Positions 1-6,751 of a stretch of DNA of 13,119 nucleotides are shown piece after piece. A program made the position numbers and the translations under genes. The stretch is from positions 1-13,119 of the forward strand of contig JADGHA010000069.1 in assembly GCA_019689695.1 (NCBI GenBank), in the 5' to 3' direction. The first letter of the stretch is position 1. Every line of letters starts with the position of its first letter. The notes beneath the pieces are model-generated. The model saw only the letters and a list, made by a program, of their open reading frames with translations, was not told the origin of the DNA and ran no database searches. The stretch comes from Micromonosporaceae bacterium (lineage in GTDB: Bacteria > Actinomycetota > Actinomycetes > Mycobacteriales > Micromonosporaceae).

Positions 1-1422
1 CCGCCGCCCCCGCCGCGCAAGCCGCGGCAAAGCAAGCCCGGGCCGCCCAGGCACGTCGTCGCCACCGCCGGCAACGCCACCGCCCGGGTGAGTTGGCAGC
101 CGGCCGCGGCGAACGGCTCGGCCATCACCAAGTACGTGGTGGAGGCCGACGGCAAGACCTACGACGTCGGCGCCAACCAGCGCTCGCTGGAGATCACCGG
201 GCTGACCAACGGCCAGACGTACCGGTTCACCGTGTACGCGGTCAACGCCAAGGGGGCCGGCCCCAAGCGGACCAGCAACCCGGTGGTCCCCTCCTCCGAG
301 GTGCCCGATCCGCCGGCGAGCGTCACCGCCAAGGAGAACAAGGACGGCACCGTCACGGTGAGCTGGCCCGCGGCGAACGGGCAGGGCCACGACATCAAGA
401 AGTACGCGGTGACGGCCATCTCCGCTGGCGCCAACGCGCCGGCCGGCGAGTCGACCGGCACCGAGCTGGTCATCCCCGCCGGCACCCTGGAGTACGGCCA
501 GCAGTACGCCTTCACGGTGATCGCGGTCAACGACAAGGGCACCGGCTCGAAGCCGTCGCCGGTCAGCAACACGGTCGTGCCGTACACCGTCCCCGGCAAG
601 CCGCAGGCGCTGGACGCGGCGACCGTCGGCAACCAGAAGGGCGCGGTCAGGGTCACCTGGCAGCCTGCCGTGGACAACGGCCGGCCCATCACCAAGTACG
701 TGGTGAAGGCCGGCGGCCGGTCGCAGGACGTCACCAACGGCACCAGCGTGACCCTCACCGGCTTCGGCGACGGGCAGAACGTCTCGGTGGCGGTGCACGC
801 CGTCAACGAGGCCGGCGACGGCCCGGACGCCACCGCGAGCGCGAAGACGGTCGCCGCGCCCACGGTCACCATCACCGGCAGCTCCGCCGACTACACGTCG
901 ATCACTGTCTCCTTCTCGGTGAACGCGGGAGGTGGCACGGCGAGCTGCTCGATGACGGCGGGCGGGAAGAGCGCCAGCGGCAACTGCTCCAGCCTCAAAG
1001 TGACGGGCCTGGCCCCCGGTACGTCCTACACCGCGAAGGTGACCGCCACCAACGTCGCCGGCAGCACCTCCGCGAACCGCAGCCAGGCCACACCGGCGCT
1101 GTACGGGGTGGCGACCTGCCGCAACGGTGACTCGGGCGACACCGCGACCTACTGCGACGCGGACGTGCCCGGCCGCAACGGTAACGAGATCTTCTCGGTC
1201 ACCCGGCAGGACGACAGCAAGCAGGTCGGCTGGGCCCCGCCGGGCACCCGGCTGAAGACGTACTGCAAGAAGCAGGGCGAGGAGATCTACGCCTACATCT
1301 ACAACAACCACAAGAGGTCCACTTGGTGGATCCAGGTGGAGTACAAGGGGCGGAACTACATTCCGTGGGCATGGCTCAACCTGGAGAACGGCGACAACAT
1401 CAACGCTCTGCCCGACTGCTGA
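1..1422 (+). CDS. Fibronectin type III repeat protein with Cys/Trp-rich C-terminal domain (5' truncated by window)
   Basis: The frame is open from the first base, so the gene starts upstream; 473 codons are visible. It opens with a Pro/Arg/Lys-rich linker (residues 1-16), followed by four Fn3 domains at about 13-101, 102-197, 198-285 and 288-366. The first three show the usual V-[ST]-W core and a Y/V-x-F/V-x-V-x-A-V-N strand. Domain 4 carries two Cys (316, 329) and is more divergent. Residues 367-473 form a distinct domain with Cys at 373, 385, 422 and 473 (the last residue) and a Trp-rich stretch (STWWIQVEY, IPWAWLNL) that looks SH3-like. Paired Cys and Fn3 repeats fit an extracellular location, but the signal or anchor region lies outside the window. 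The GTG at 88 is an internal Val of domain 1, not a start. The MoxR gene follows after 32 bases, which places this protein in the same operon. Fn3 identity is secure; the ligand is unknown. Confidence 0.9.
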   Translation, partial: PPPPPRKPRQSKPGPPRHVVATAGNATARVSWQPAAANGSAITKYVVEADGKTYDVGANQRSLEITGLTNGQTYRFTVYAVNAKGAGPKRTSNPVVPSSEVPDPPASVTAKENKDGTVTVSWPAANGQGHDIKKYAVTAISAGANAPAGESTGTELVIPAGTLEYGQQYAFTVIAVNDKGTGSKPSPVSNTVVPYTVPGKPQALDAATVGNQKGAVRVTWQPAVDNGRPITKYVVKAGGRSQDVTNGTSVTLTGFGDGQNVSVAVHAVNEAGDGPDATASAKTVAAPTVTITGSSADYTSITVSFSVNAGGGTASCSMTAGGKSASGNCSSLKVTGLAPGTSYTAKVTATNVAGSTSANRSQATPALYGVATCRNGDSGDTATYCDADVPGRNGNEIFSVTRQDDSKQVGWAPPGTRLKTYCKKQGEEIYAYIYNNHKRSTWWIQVEYKGRNYIPWAWLNLENGDNINALPDC

Positions 1423-1436
1423 ACCGCACCAACCGC

Positions 1437-1442
1437 AAGGAG
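1437..1442 (+). promoter_or_regulatory. Ribosome binding site for the MoxR gene
   Basis: AAGGAG lies 12 bases upstream of the GTG at 1455. The spacing is longer than ideal, but it is the only good Shine-Dalgarno match in the 32-base gap, and no better in-frame start lies nearby. Confidence 0.5.
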
Positions 1443-1454
1443 CCCTGAACCGCT

Positions 1455-2447
1455 GTGCACCCGCAGGAACCGCTCACCCCGCAGCAGGTTCAGGGCTTCG
1501 CCAGCGTCGCCGCCCAGCTGGCGCACCACATCTCCACCGTGGTCCTCGGCAAGCCGCATGTGGTGCGGCTGGCGCTGACCGCGCTGTTCGCCCAAGGCCA
1601 CGTGCTGCTGGAGGACGTGCCGGGTGTCGGGAAGACCACGCTGGCCCGGGCGATCGCCGCCACGGTACGCGGGCAGTGGCGGCGCATCCAGTTCACGCCG
1701 GACCTGCTGCCCGCCGACGTGAGCGGGGTGACCATCTTCAACCAGGCCACCCGGGGCTTCGAGTTCCATCCCGGGCCGGTCTTCGCGAACATCGTCATCG
1801 CCGACGAAATCAACCGCGCCTCCCCGAAGACCCAGTCCGCACTGCTGGAGGTGATGGAGGAGCGGACGGTCACTGTGGACGGTGTCCGGCACGCGGTGCC
1901 CCGGCCGTTCCTGGTGGTCGCCACGCAGAACCCGGTGGAGATGGACGGCACCTACCGGCTGCCCGAGGCCCAGCTGGACCGGTTCCTGATGAAGCTGTCG
2001 GTCGGCTACCCGGACGAGGCGGTGGAGGTCGAGGTGCTGCGCGGCGCCGCCGTCCGCTCGCCGGAGGCGCTGGAGGCGATCACCGACACCGGCACCGTGG
2101 CGAAGATGATCCGGCTGGCCGAGCGGGTGCACGTGGCCGACGCCCTCTACGCGTACGCGGTCCGGCTCGCCACCGCCACCCGGAACCATCCGCATGTCCG
2201 GGTCGGGGTCAGCCCGCGCGGGGTGATCGCGCTGACCCGGGCCGCGTGTGCGTACGCCTTGACGGAGAACCGCGGCTACGTGCTGCCGGAGGACTTCAAG
2301 GCGCTGCTGGAGCCCGTCTTCGCGCACCGGATCCTGCTCTCCCCCGACGCCCAGCTGCGCGGAGTGTCCGCCGCGGACGTGCTGCGCGAGGCGGTCGAGT
2401 CGGTTCCCGTGCCGCTGCCGGTCAACCAGCGCGTGCCGGCCGCCTGA
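1455..2447 (+). CDS. MoxR-family AAA+ ATPase
   Basis: A 330-aa cytoplasmic AAA+ ATPase of the MoxR family, close to the usual length of about 310-350 aa. The motifs are intact: Walker A DVPGVGKTT with Lys60, Walker B VIADEINRA with Asp117/Glu118, sensor 1 VVATQNP, an arginine-finger region EAQLDRF, and a sensor-2-like VSPRG in the C-terminal lid. MoxR proteins are thought to act as chaperone-like ATPases that mature or activate partner complexes, and DUF58 proteins are their usual partners. The DUF58 gene follows with a 2-base gap (TGACCATG), so the two are probably translated together. The start is GTG; starting further downstream would remove the conserved N-terminal helix (ISTVVLGKPHVVRLALTAL). 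This is the one clearly intact ATPase in the window. Family assignment is sure; the substrate is not known. Confidence 0.95.
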   Translation: MHPQEPLTPQQVQGFASVAAQLAHHISTVVLGKPHVVRLALTALFAQGHVLLEDVPGVGKTTLARAIAATVRGQWRRIQFTPDLLPADVSGVTIFNQATRGFEFHPGPVFANIVIADEINRASPKTQSALLEVMEERTVTVDGVRHAVPRPFLVVATQNPVEMDGTYRLPEAQLDRFLMKLSVGYPDEAVEVEVLRGAAVRSPEALEAITDTGTVAKMIRLAERVHVADALYAYAVRLATATRNHPHVRVGVSPRGVIALTRAACAYALTENRGYVLPEDFKALLEPVFAHRILLSPDAQLRGVSAADVLREAVESVPVPLPVNQRVPAA

Positions 2448-2449
2448 CC

Positions 2450-3646
2450 ATGACCTCCCCACCTCCCGGACCGTCGGGTTCGGCCACCCTGCGCGGTGCC
2501 CTGCCCAGAGCAACCACCCGTGGGACCGGCCTGCTGGTCGCCGCCGTGGCCCTGCTCACGATCGGCTTCTGGTACGGCTATCCGGAGCTGGCCGTGCTCG
2601 GCACGGCCGCGGTGACCGCGGCCGTCATCGCAGTGGCGCACACGGTGTGGCAGCCGCGGCTGCGGGTGGCCAGGGTGGCCGACCCGGACCGGGTGCCCCG
2701 CGGCGACCCGAGCACGGTCACCCTGACCGTGACCAACACCAGCCGGCTGCGGTCCGCCACGCTGGTCGCCGACGACCAGTGCGGATCCCGGACCGTGCCG
2801 GTCCCGGTGCTGCGGCTGCGTCCACGACGGGAGACGACCGCCACCTACCAGGTGCCGACCGACCGCCGCGGCGTGGTGCCGATCGGCCCGCTGCGGGTGA
2901 CACGGCGCGATCCGCTCGGCTTGGCGGCGATGACCCGCACCCAGGGCGGCACCGCCCAAGTGTGGGTCTACCCACGGATCCACCCGCTCAGCGCGGTCCC
3001 GGCCGGCGTGGTCCGCAGCATGGACGGCCGGCTGGACCGGGTGCCGCACGGCAGCATCACCTTCGACAGCCTGCGGGAGTACGTGGTCGGCGACGAGCTG
3101 CGCCGGGTCCACTGGCGTACCACGGCGCGGGTCGGCGAGCTGATGGTGCGCGAGCACCTGGACACCAGCCTGCCGCGGATCGTGGTGCTGCTCGACGACC
3201 GCGCGGCATCGCACCCCGATCCGGAGACCTTCGAGTCCGCCTGCGAGGCGGCCGCGTCGGTGGTGGCGGCGGCGGTACGCGAGGACCTCGCGATCACACT
3301 GCACCTGGCCAGCGGGCGAGCGGCGGGCACCGGTGGGCGCGCGATCACCGGCAGCCGGGACTTCCTGGACCTGCTCGCCGAGGCCACCCTCCACTCCGGA
3401 GTCGAGCTGGGCACCGCGGCCAGGCGGCTACGCCAGCAGCGCCTGGGCGACACGCTGGTCTACCTCACCGGTCCGGCCGGGCGCGAGGACCTGGGCGTGG
3501 TCGGCGCGTTGCGCGGTGCGTACCCCTCAGTGGTGGTCGGCGTGTTCGGTGCCGCGGAGCCGACCAAGGCCGCCGGCGGGCTGGTCGTACTGGACGCCGC
3601 CGACGGCGCGGAGTTCGCGGCCCAGTGGGACGGGGTGCGCGCGTGA
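2450..3646 (+). CDS. DUF58 domain membrane protein
   Basis: A 398-aa protein. Residues 1-24 form a Pro/Ser/Arg-rich cytoplasmic tail. Two membrane segments follow (about 26-42 and 45-66, with a short WYGYPE turn), then a beta-rich region (about 70-180) and the DUF58 signature FDSLREYVVGDELRRVHWR at 205 onward, continuing into ARVGELMVRE. A vWA-like C-terminal half starts at IVVLLDDRAASH; a canonical DxSxS metal site is not visible, which is common in DUF58. Role: DUF58 proteins pair with MoxR ATPases and transglutaminase-like membrane proteins in probable envelope-associated complexes, and the gene order here is the standard one. The ATG start sits 2 bases after the moxR stop with no strong Shine-Dalgarno site, which points to coupling. 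The stop TGA overlaps a further ATG (TGATG) that opens a 16-codon reading frame leading to the next gene. Confidence 0.93.
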   Translation: MTSPPPGPSGSATLRGALPRATTRGTGLLVAAVALLTIGFWYGYPELAVLGTAAVTAAVIAVAHTVWQPRLRVARVADPDRVPRGDPSTVTLTVTNTSRLRSATLVADDQCGSRTVPVPVLRLRPRRETTATYQVPTDRRGVVPIGPLRVTRRDPLGLAAMTRTQGGTAQVWVYPRIHPLSAVPAGVVRSMDGRLDRVPHGSITFDSLREYVVGDELRRVHWRTTARVGELMVREHLDTSLPRIVVLLDDRAASHPDPETFESACEAAASVVAAAVREDLAITLHLASGRAAGTGGRAITGSRDFLDLLAEATLHSGVELGTAARRLRQQRLGDTLVYLTGPAGREDLGVVGALRGAYPSVVVGVFGAAEPTKAAGGLVVLDAADGAEFAAQWDGVRA

Positions 3647-3696
3647 TGAGCGTCCGCAGGCGGCCGGGCACCGCGACCGGAGGGCCGGCGCGGTGA
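3646..3696 (+). other. Possible 16-codon linker ORF between DUF58 and transglutaminase-like genes
   Basis: An ATG embedded in the DUF58 stop (TGATG) opens a 16-codon Arg/Gly-rich reading frame (MSVRRRPGTATGGPAR). Its TGA overlaps the GTG start of the next gene (GTGA). The peptide resembles nothing I know. It may only carry ribosomes across the 46-base gap, or it may be chance in GC-rich DNA. The same arrangement occurs again at 8061-8138. Confidence 0.2.
3679..3684 (+). promoter_or_regulatory. Ribosome binding site fixing the transglutaminase-like start
   Basis: GGAGGG stands 8 bases before the GTG at 3693. This strong match selects that GTG over the much longer open frame that extends upstream through the DUF58 gene. 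Confidence 0.7.
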
Positions 3697-5945
3697 GGTT
3701 CCTGCGTGCGCTTCCGGTACCGGTGGCCATCGCCGGCATGCTGGTGCTGGCCGGGCTCGCGCTGGGCCGCATCTACCACGGCCCGCTGCTCGCCCAGCTG
3801 GTCGCTGGCGCGGCGGCCGGCTCGGTCGGGCTGGGTGTCGCGGCCCGGCGCCTGCCCGGCTGGCTGGTCGCGCCGCTGTCCGTGGTGGCGCTCGCCGGAT
3901 ACACACTGTGGACGCTGTGGCTGACCGCCCAGCGCGCCGAGCTGCCCGGGTCACTGTCGGAGGTCGCCTCGGACGCGCTGCGCAACGGCATCCCCCGGCT
4001 GCTGACTGCCCTGATCCCGGTCGAGCCGCAGCCGGACACGGTCGTCGTGCCGGTCGTGGCGACCTGGCTGGCCGGTCTGGCCGGCACCGAGCTGGCCGTG
4101 CGCGGCGGCCGGGTGCTGCTCGGCTACGCTCCTCCGACCCTGCTCTACGCGGGCGCGCTCTACGTGGTCGGGCCGAACGCCCCGCACGCCGTCTGGCCGA
4201 CGCTGGCCTTCGCCGGGCTGGCCGCCGCCGGCCTGGCCGCGACCACCCGTTCCGCGGTGCCGCCGGCCGGCTCCGTCGACCGCGCCACGCGTGCCGTGCT
4301 GCGCCTGCGGCTGGGCGCCGGTGCGGCGGGCGCGCTCGCCGTGGTGGTCGCGCTCGCCGCCGCGGTCGGCCCGGCGGTGGCCGCCCGGGTCGGCGCCACC
4401 CCGGTGGATCCGCGCAAGTACGTCCCACCGCCGCAGGTGGACAGTCTCGACGAGAACCCGTTGAGCCGGATCTCCGGCTGGGCGCTCAACCCCGACCAGC
4501 ACCTGCTCGACGTGTCGATGAAGGGGGCGACCGGGCCGGTCCGGCTGCGGCTGGCGGTGCTCACCGACTACGACGGCGTGACCTGGCACGTCGGGGCGAC
4601 CTACCGCAACGCAGGACGCGTGCTCCCCCCGCCGGCCGGCGTCGGTATCCCGAGCGGCGCGGGCGGGCACAGCGGCGTCGAGGTGCCGCAGGAGATCACG
4701 GTCGCCGACCTCACCGGCCGGCTGCTGCCCGCGGTGGCCACGCCGCGCGAGATCGACGGCGTCCGCGTCGCGTACGACCAGGACAGCGGGACGCTGATCC
4801 GGCCGGAGGGCCTGACCCCTGGGCTGCGCTACACGATCACCTCCATTGTGGACAAACCGGACCTGGAGCAGCTGCCCACGGCCGACGTGCCGTCCGGGCC
4901 GGCGGTGGCCCGGGTGCTCGCGCTGGGCGAGGGCATCCCACCCAACCTGGAACGCCTGGCCGAGGAGCTCAGCGAGGACAGCGGCTCGCCGTACGATCGG
5001 GCGCTGGCCATTGAAAAGTTCATCAGCACGCACTACCGGCTGGTGGCCGATGCGCCGAGCGGCCACGCGTACCCGAACCTGGACTTCTTCCTCTTCGGCC
5101 CACGCAACGGGGGCGGACAGCGGGGCACCTCCGAGCAGTTCGCCGCCTCCTTCGCGGTGCTCGGCCGGATGATGGGCCTGCCCACCCGGGTGGTGGTCGG
5201 GTTCCAGCTGCGGCCGGGTACTGCGCAGGTCCGCGGCGCCGACGCGCTCGCCTGGCCGGAGGTGCTGTTCACCGGCGTCGGCTGGGTGCCGTTCGACCCG
5301 CTGCCCCGGCCCAACACGCAGCCCAGGCCGGTGGAGGAGGACTTCCGGCCGAAACCGGAGGAGTCCACCCCGCCGCCGTCCGAGGCGCCGACCCCGTCCC
5401 TGTCGCCGACCGCGTCCACGTCGGCGAGCGGGCCGCCGGCAGCGGCACCGTCCGGTTCGGACGACCTGCGGCCGTTGCTGGCCGGCGGGGCGGCCGCCGT
5501 CCTGGTCGTCCTCATCGGCGGGTACGCGTCCACGGTGATCCTGCTGCGCCGGTCCCAGCGGCGGCGCCGGCTGAACGAGGGTGACCCGGCGCGGCGGGTG
5601 GCCGGCGCCTGGCTGGAGCTGACCGACGCGCTGCGGCTGGCCGGCCGCCCGGCCCAGCCGCACCTGGACGCCAGCGAGGTGGCCACGCACGCGGTGGCGG
5701 CGGCGCGGCCGCGCCGGGCGCACCGGGCCGGCCGCCCGCGTCTGCGGTCGCCCGTCCCCGCGCTCGACCAGCTGACCGCGGCGGTCAACCACACCGCGTT
5801 CGCTCCGCTGCTCACCGACGACGTCCAGGCCCGGCAGGCCACCGCGCAGGCGGCCGCCTACGTAGCCGAGCTGCGCTCCCGGCGCCCCTGGTGGCGGCGT
5901 ATCCTGTGGACCCTGCACCCCGGCCCGCTGCGCTGGCACCGCTGA
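3693..5945 (+). CDS. TgpA-like multi-pass membrane protein with transglutaminase fold, catalytic Cys and His replaced
   Basis: A 750-aa protein. About seven N-terminal membrane segments (roughly residues 8-240) precede a large extracytoplasmic part with a transglutaminase-like domain at about 430-540. A Pro/Ser/Thr-rich linker, a last membrane segment (LLAGGAAAVLVVLIGGY...) and a cytoplasmic Arg-rich tail of about 130 aa follow. This layout (DUF3488-type membrane region, transglutaminase domain, DUF4129-like tail) is that of the TgpA family that travels with MoxR and DUF58. The motif normally read as GxCxxFA is GTSEQFA here, with Ser480 in the Cys position. The motif normally HAWxE is LAWPE, with Leu519 in the His position. 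The Asp in FDPLPRP (Asp535) remains. Conventional Cys-dependent cross-linking or hydrolysis therefore looks unlikely, and a binding or structural role is possible. A related subfamily may share these changes. The start is set by GGAGGG 8 bases upstream. Identity as a TgpA-like protein is firm. Confidence 0.92.
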   Translation: MRFLRALPVPVAIAGMLVLAGLALGRIYHGPLLAQLVAGAAAGSVGLGVAARRLPGWLVAPLSVVALAGYTLWTLWLTAQRAELPGSLSEVASDALRNGIPRLLTALIPVEPQPDTVVVPVVATWLAGLAGTELAVRGGRVLLGYAPPTLLYAGALYVVGPNAPHAVWPTLAFAGLAAAGLAATTRSAVPPAGSVDRATRAVLRLRLGAGAAGALAVVVALAAAVGPAVAARVGATPVDPRKYVPPPQVDSLDENPLSRISGWALNPDQHLLDVSMKGATGPVRLRLAVLTDYDGVTWHVGATYRNAGRVLPPPAGVGIPSGAGGHSGVEVPQEITVADLTGRLLPAVATPREIDGVRVAYDQDSGTLIRPEGLTPGLRYTITSIVDKPDLEQLPTADVPSGPAVARVLALGEGIPPNLERLAEELSEDSGSPYDRALAIEKFISTHYRLVADAPSGHAYPNLDFFLFGPRNGGGQRGTSEQFAASFAVLGRMMGLPTRVVVGFQLRPGTAQVRGADALAWPEVLFTGVGWVPFDPLPRPNTQPRPVEEDFRPKPEESTPPPSEAPTPSLSPTASTSASGPPAAAPSGSDDLRPLLAGGAAAVLVVLIGGYASTVILLRRSQRRRRLNEGDPARRVAGAWLELTDALRLAGRPAQPHLDASEVATHAVAAARPRRAHRAGRPRLRSPVPALDQLTAAVNHTAFAPLLTDDVQARQATAQAAAYVAELRSRRPWWRRILWTLHPGPLRWHR

Positions 5946-6023
5946 CGGGGGCGCGTGGCGACAAGAAGCCAGCGGTGCGGAGGTGCCCCGCGCGCGCCAA
6001 GGGCGCCGGCGTCTTTCGGTGGG

Positions 6024-6053
6024 TTGCGCCCCCGGTAGCAGGCTCGTTACGGT
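6024..6053 (+). promoter_or_regulatory. Candidate promoter for the ABC-like/STAND operon
   Basis: The 167-base gap after the transglutaminase-like gene holds TTGCGC (6024-6029) and TACGGT (6048-6053, fitting the actinobacterial TAnnnT -10) with an 18-base spacer. This would give a leader of roughly 50 bases before the GTG at 6113. I see no clear terminator in the gap, so read-through from upstream is also possible. The match is weak and composition makes chance matches likely. Confidence 0.25.
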
Positions 6054-6112
6054 CGTGCCCGGCCGGAAAGCGCTCGCTGGGCCGGTTCCGGCAGGCGTCA
6101 CCGGGTGGGGAG

Positions 6113-6751
6113 GTGGTCACTTCGCTCCGGCTGCGGGACCTCGTGGCCCTGACGCCGGTGGACGGCGCGCGCTGGCGCGTGTCCGCGACAGTGAGCCCCG
6201 GTGAGCTGGTCGCCGTCGACGCCGGCCCAGCGGTCGGCACCGCGCTGGCCCGCACGGTGGTCGGACTGGTCGCGCCGGTGAGCGGGTCGGTGTGGCTGGA
6301 CGACCAGGACATCACCGCCGTGCCACCGGTTGACCGGCATGTCGGCTACGTCCCGCCGGGTGGCGGCTTGCTGCCCCACCTGACAGTAGGCGAGAACATC
6401 GAGTACGGGCTGCGCAGGCGAGAGACGGTACGGGAGCTCGTGCGGGACTGGGTGCAGACGGTCGTCGCGCAGCTGGAGCTGGGGCCGACCCTGCACCTGC
6501 GCCCGCACCTGCTCTCCGAGGGGCAACGGCTGCGGGCTGCCCTGGCCCGCACGGTAGCCTGCCTGCCCGAGGTGCTCGTCCTGGATCTGCCGCATGGCGC
6601 GCCCATCCGCCCGCGGGAGCTGCTGGCCCGCATCCGGTCCCCGCTCGTCTCGGACATGTCCACTGTGGTCTTCACGGATGACCCGCAGCTCTTCCCCTAT
6701 GTGGACCGGGTCGTCGCCGCACACCCGATCGAGCCGCGGGAGGTGGCGTGA
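6113..6751 (+). CDS. Degenerate ABC transporter nucleotide-binding domain (MalK/UgpC-like, probable pseudo-ATPase)
   Basis: 212 aa, aligning by eye with the core ABC ATPase fold of sugar importers: an N-terminal LRLRDL strand, SPGELVAV before the P-loop, a GLLPHLTVGENIEYGLR helix, LSEGQ (134-138) and VLVLD (Walker B, Asp158). It ends after the core, without the C-terminal regulatory domain that brings MalK-type proteins to about 360 aa. Functional residues are missing. The P-loop region is GPAVGTAL (38-45) with no Lys; the Q-loop Gln is Pro82; the catalytic Glu after Walker B is Leu159; the switch His is Asp189 (TDDP). The protein contains no lysine at all. It probably cannot hydrolyse ATP, so a structural or signalling role is inferred. 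It overlaps the solute-binding protein gene by GTGA. GTG 6113 keeps the normal ABC N-terminus, but its GGGGAG sits directly against it; GTG 6143 or an upstream non-ATG start is possible. Confidence 0.85.
   Translation: MVTSLRLRDLVALTPVDGARWRVSATVSPGELVAVDAGPAVGTALARTVVGLVAPVSGSVWLDDQDITAVPPVDRHVGYVPPGGGLLPHLTVGENIEYGLRRRETVRELVRDWVQTVVAQLELGPTLHLRPHLLSEGQRLRAALARTVACLPEVLVLDLPHGAPIRPRELLARIRSPLVSDMSTVVFTDDPQLFPYVDRVVAAHPIEPREVA

Noticed and set aside
3951..6101. Long antisense open frame opposite the transglutaminase-like gene
   Set aside because: Arg/Gly/His-rich shadow frame without recognisable motifs; the + strand frame encodes a complete TgpA-like architecture.
5891..6112. Longer N-terminus for the ABC-like protein
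   Set aside because: It would overlap the end of the transglutaminase-like gene, and the added residues match nothing in ABC proteins. GTG 6113 gives the normal start of the fold, although its ribosome binding site is poorly spaced.
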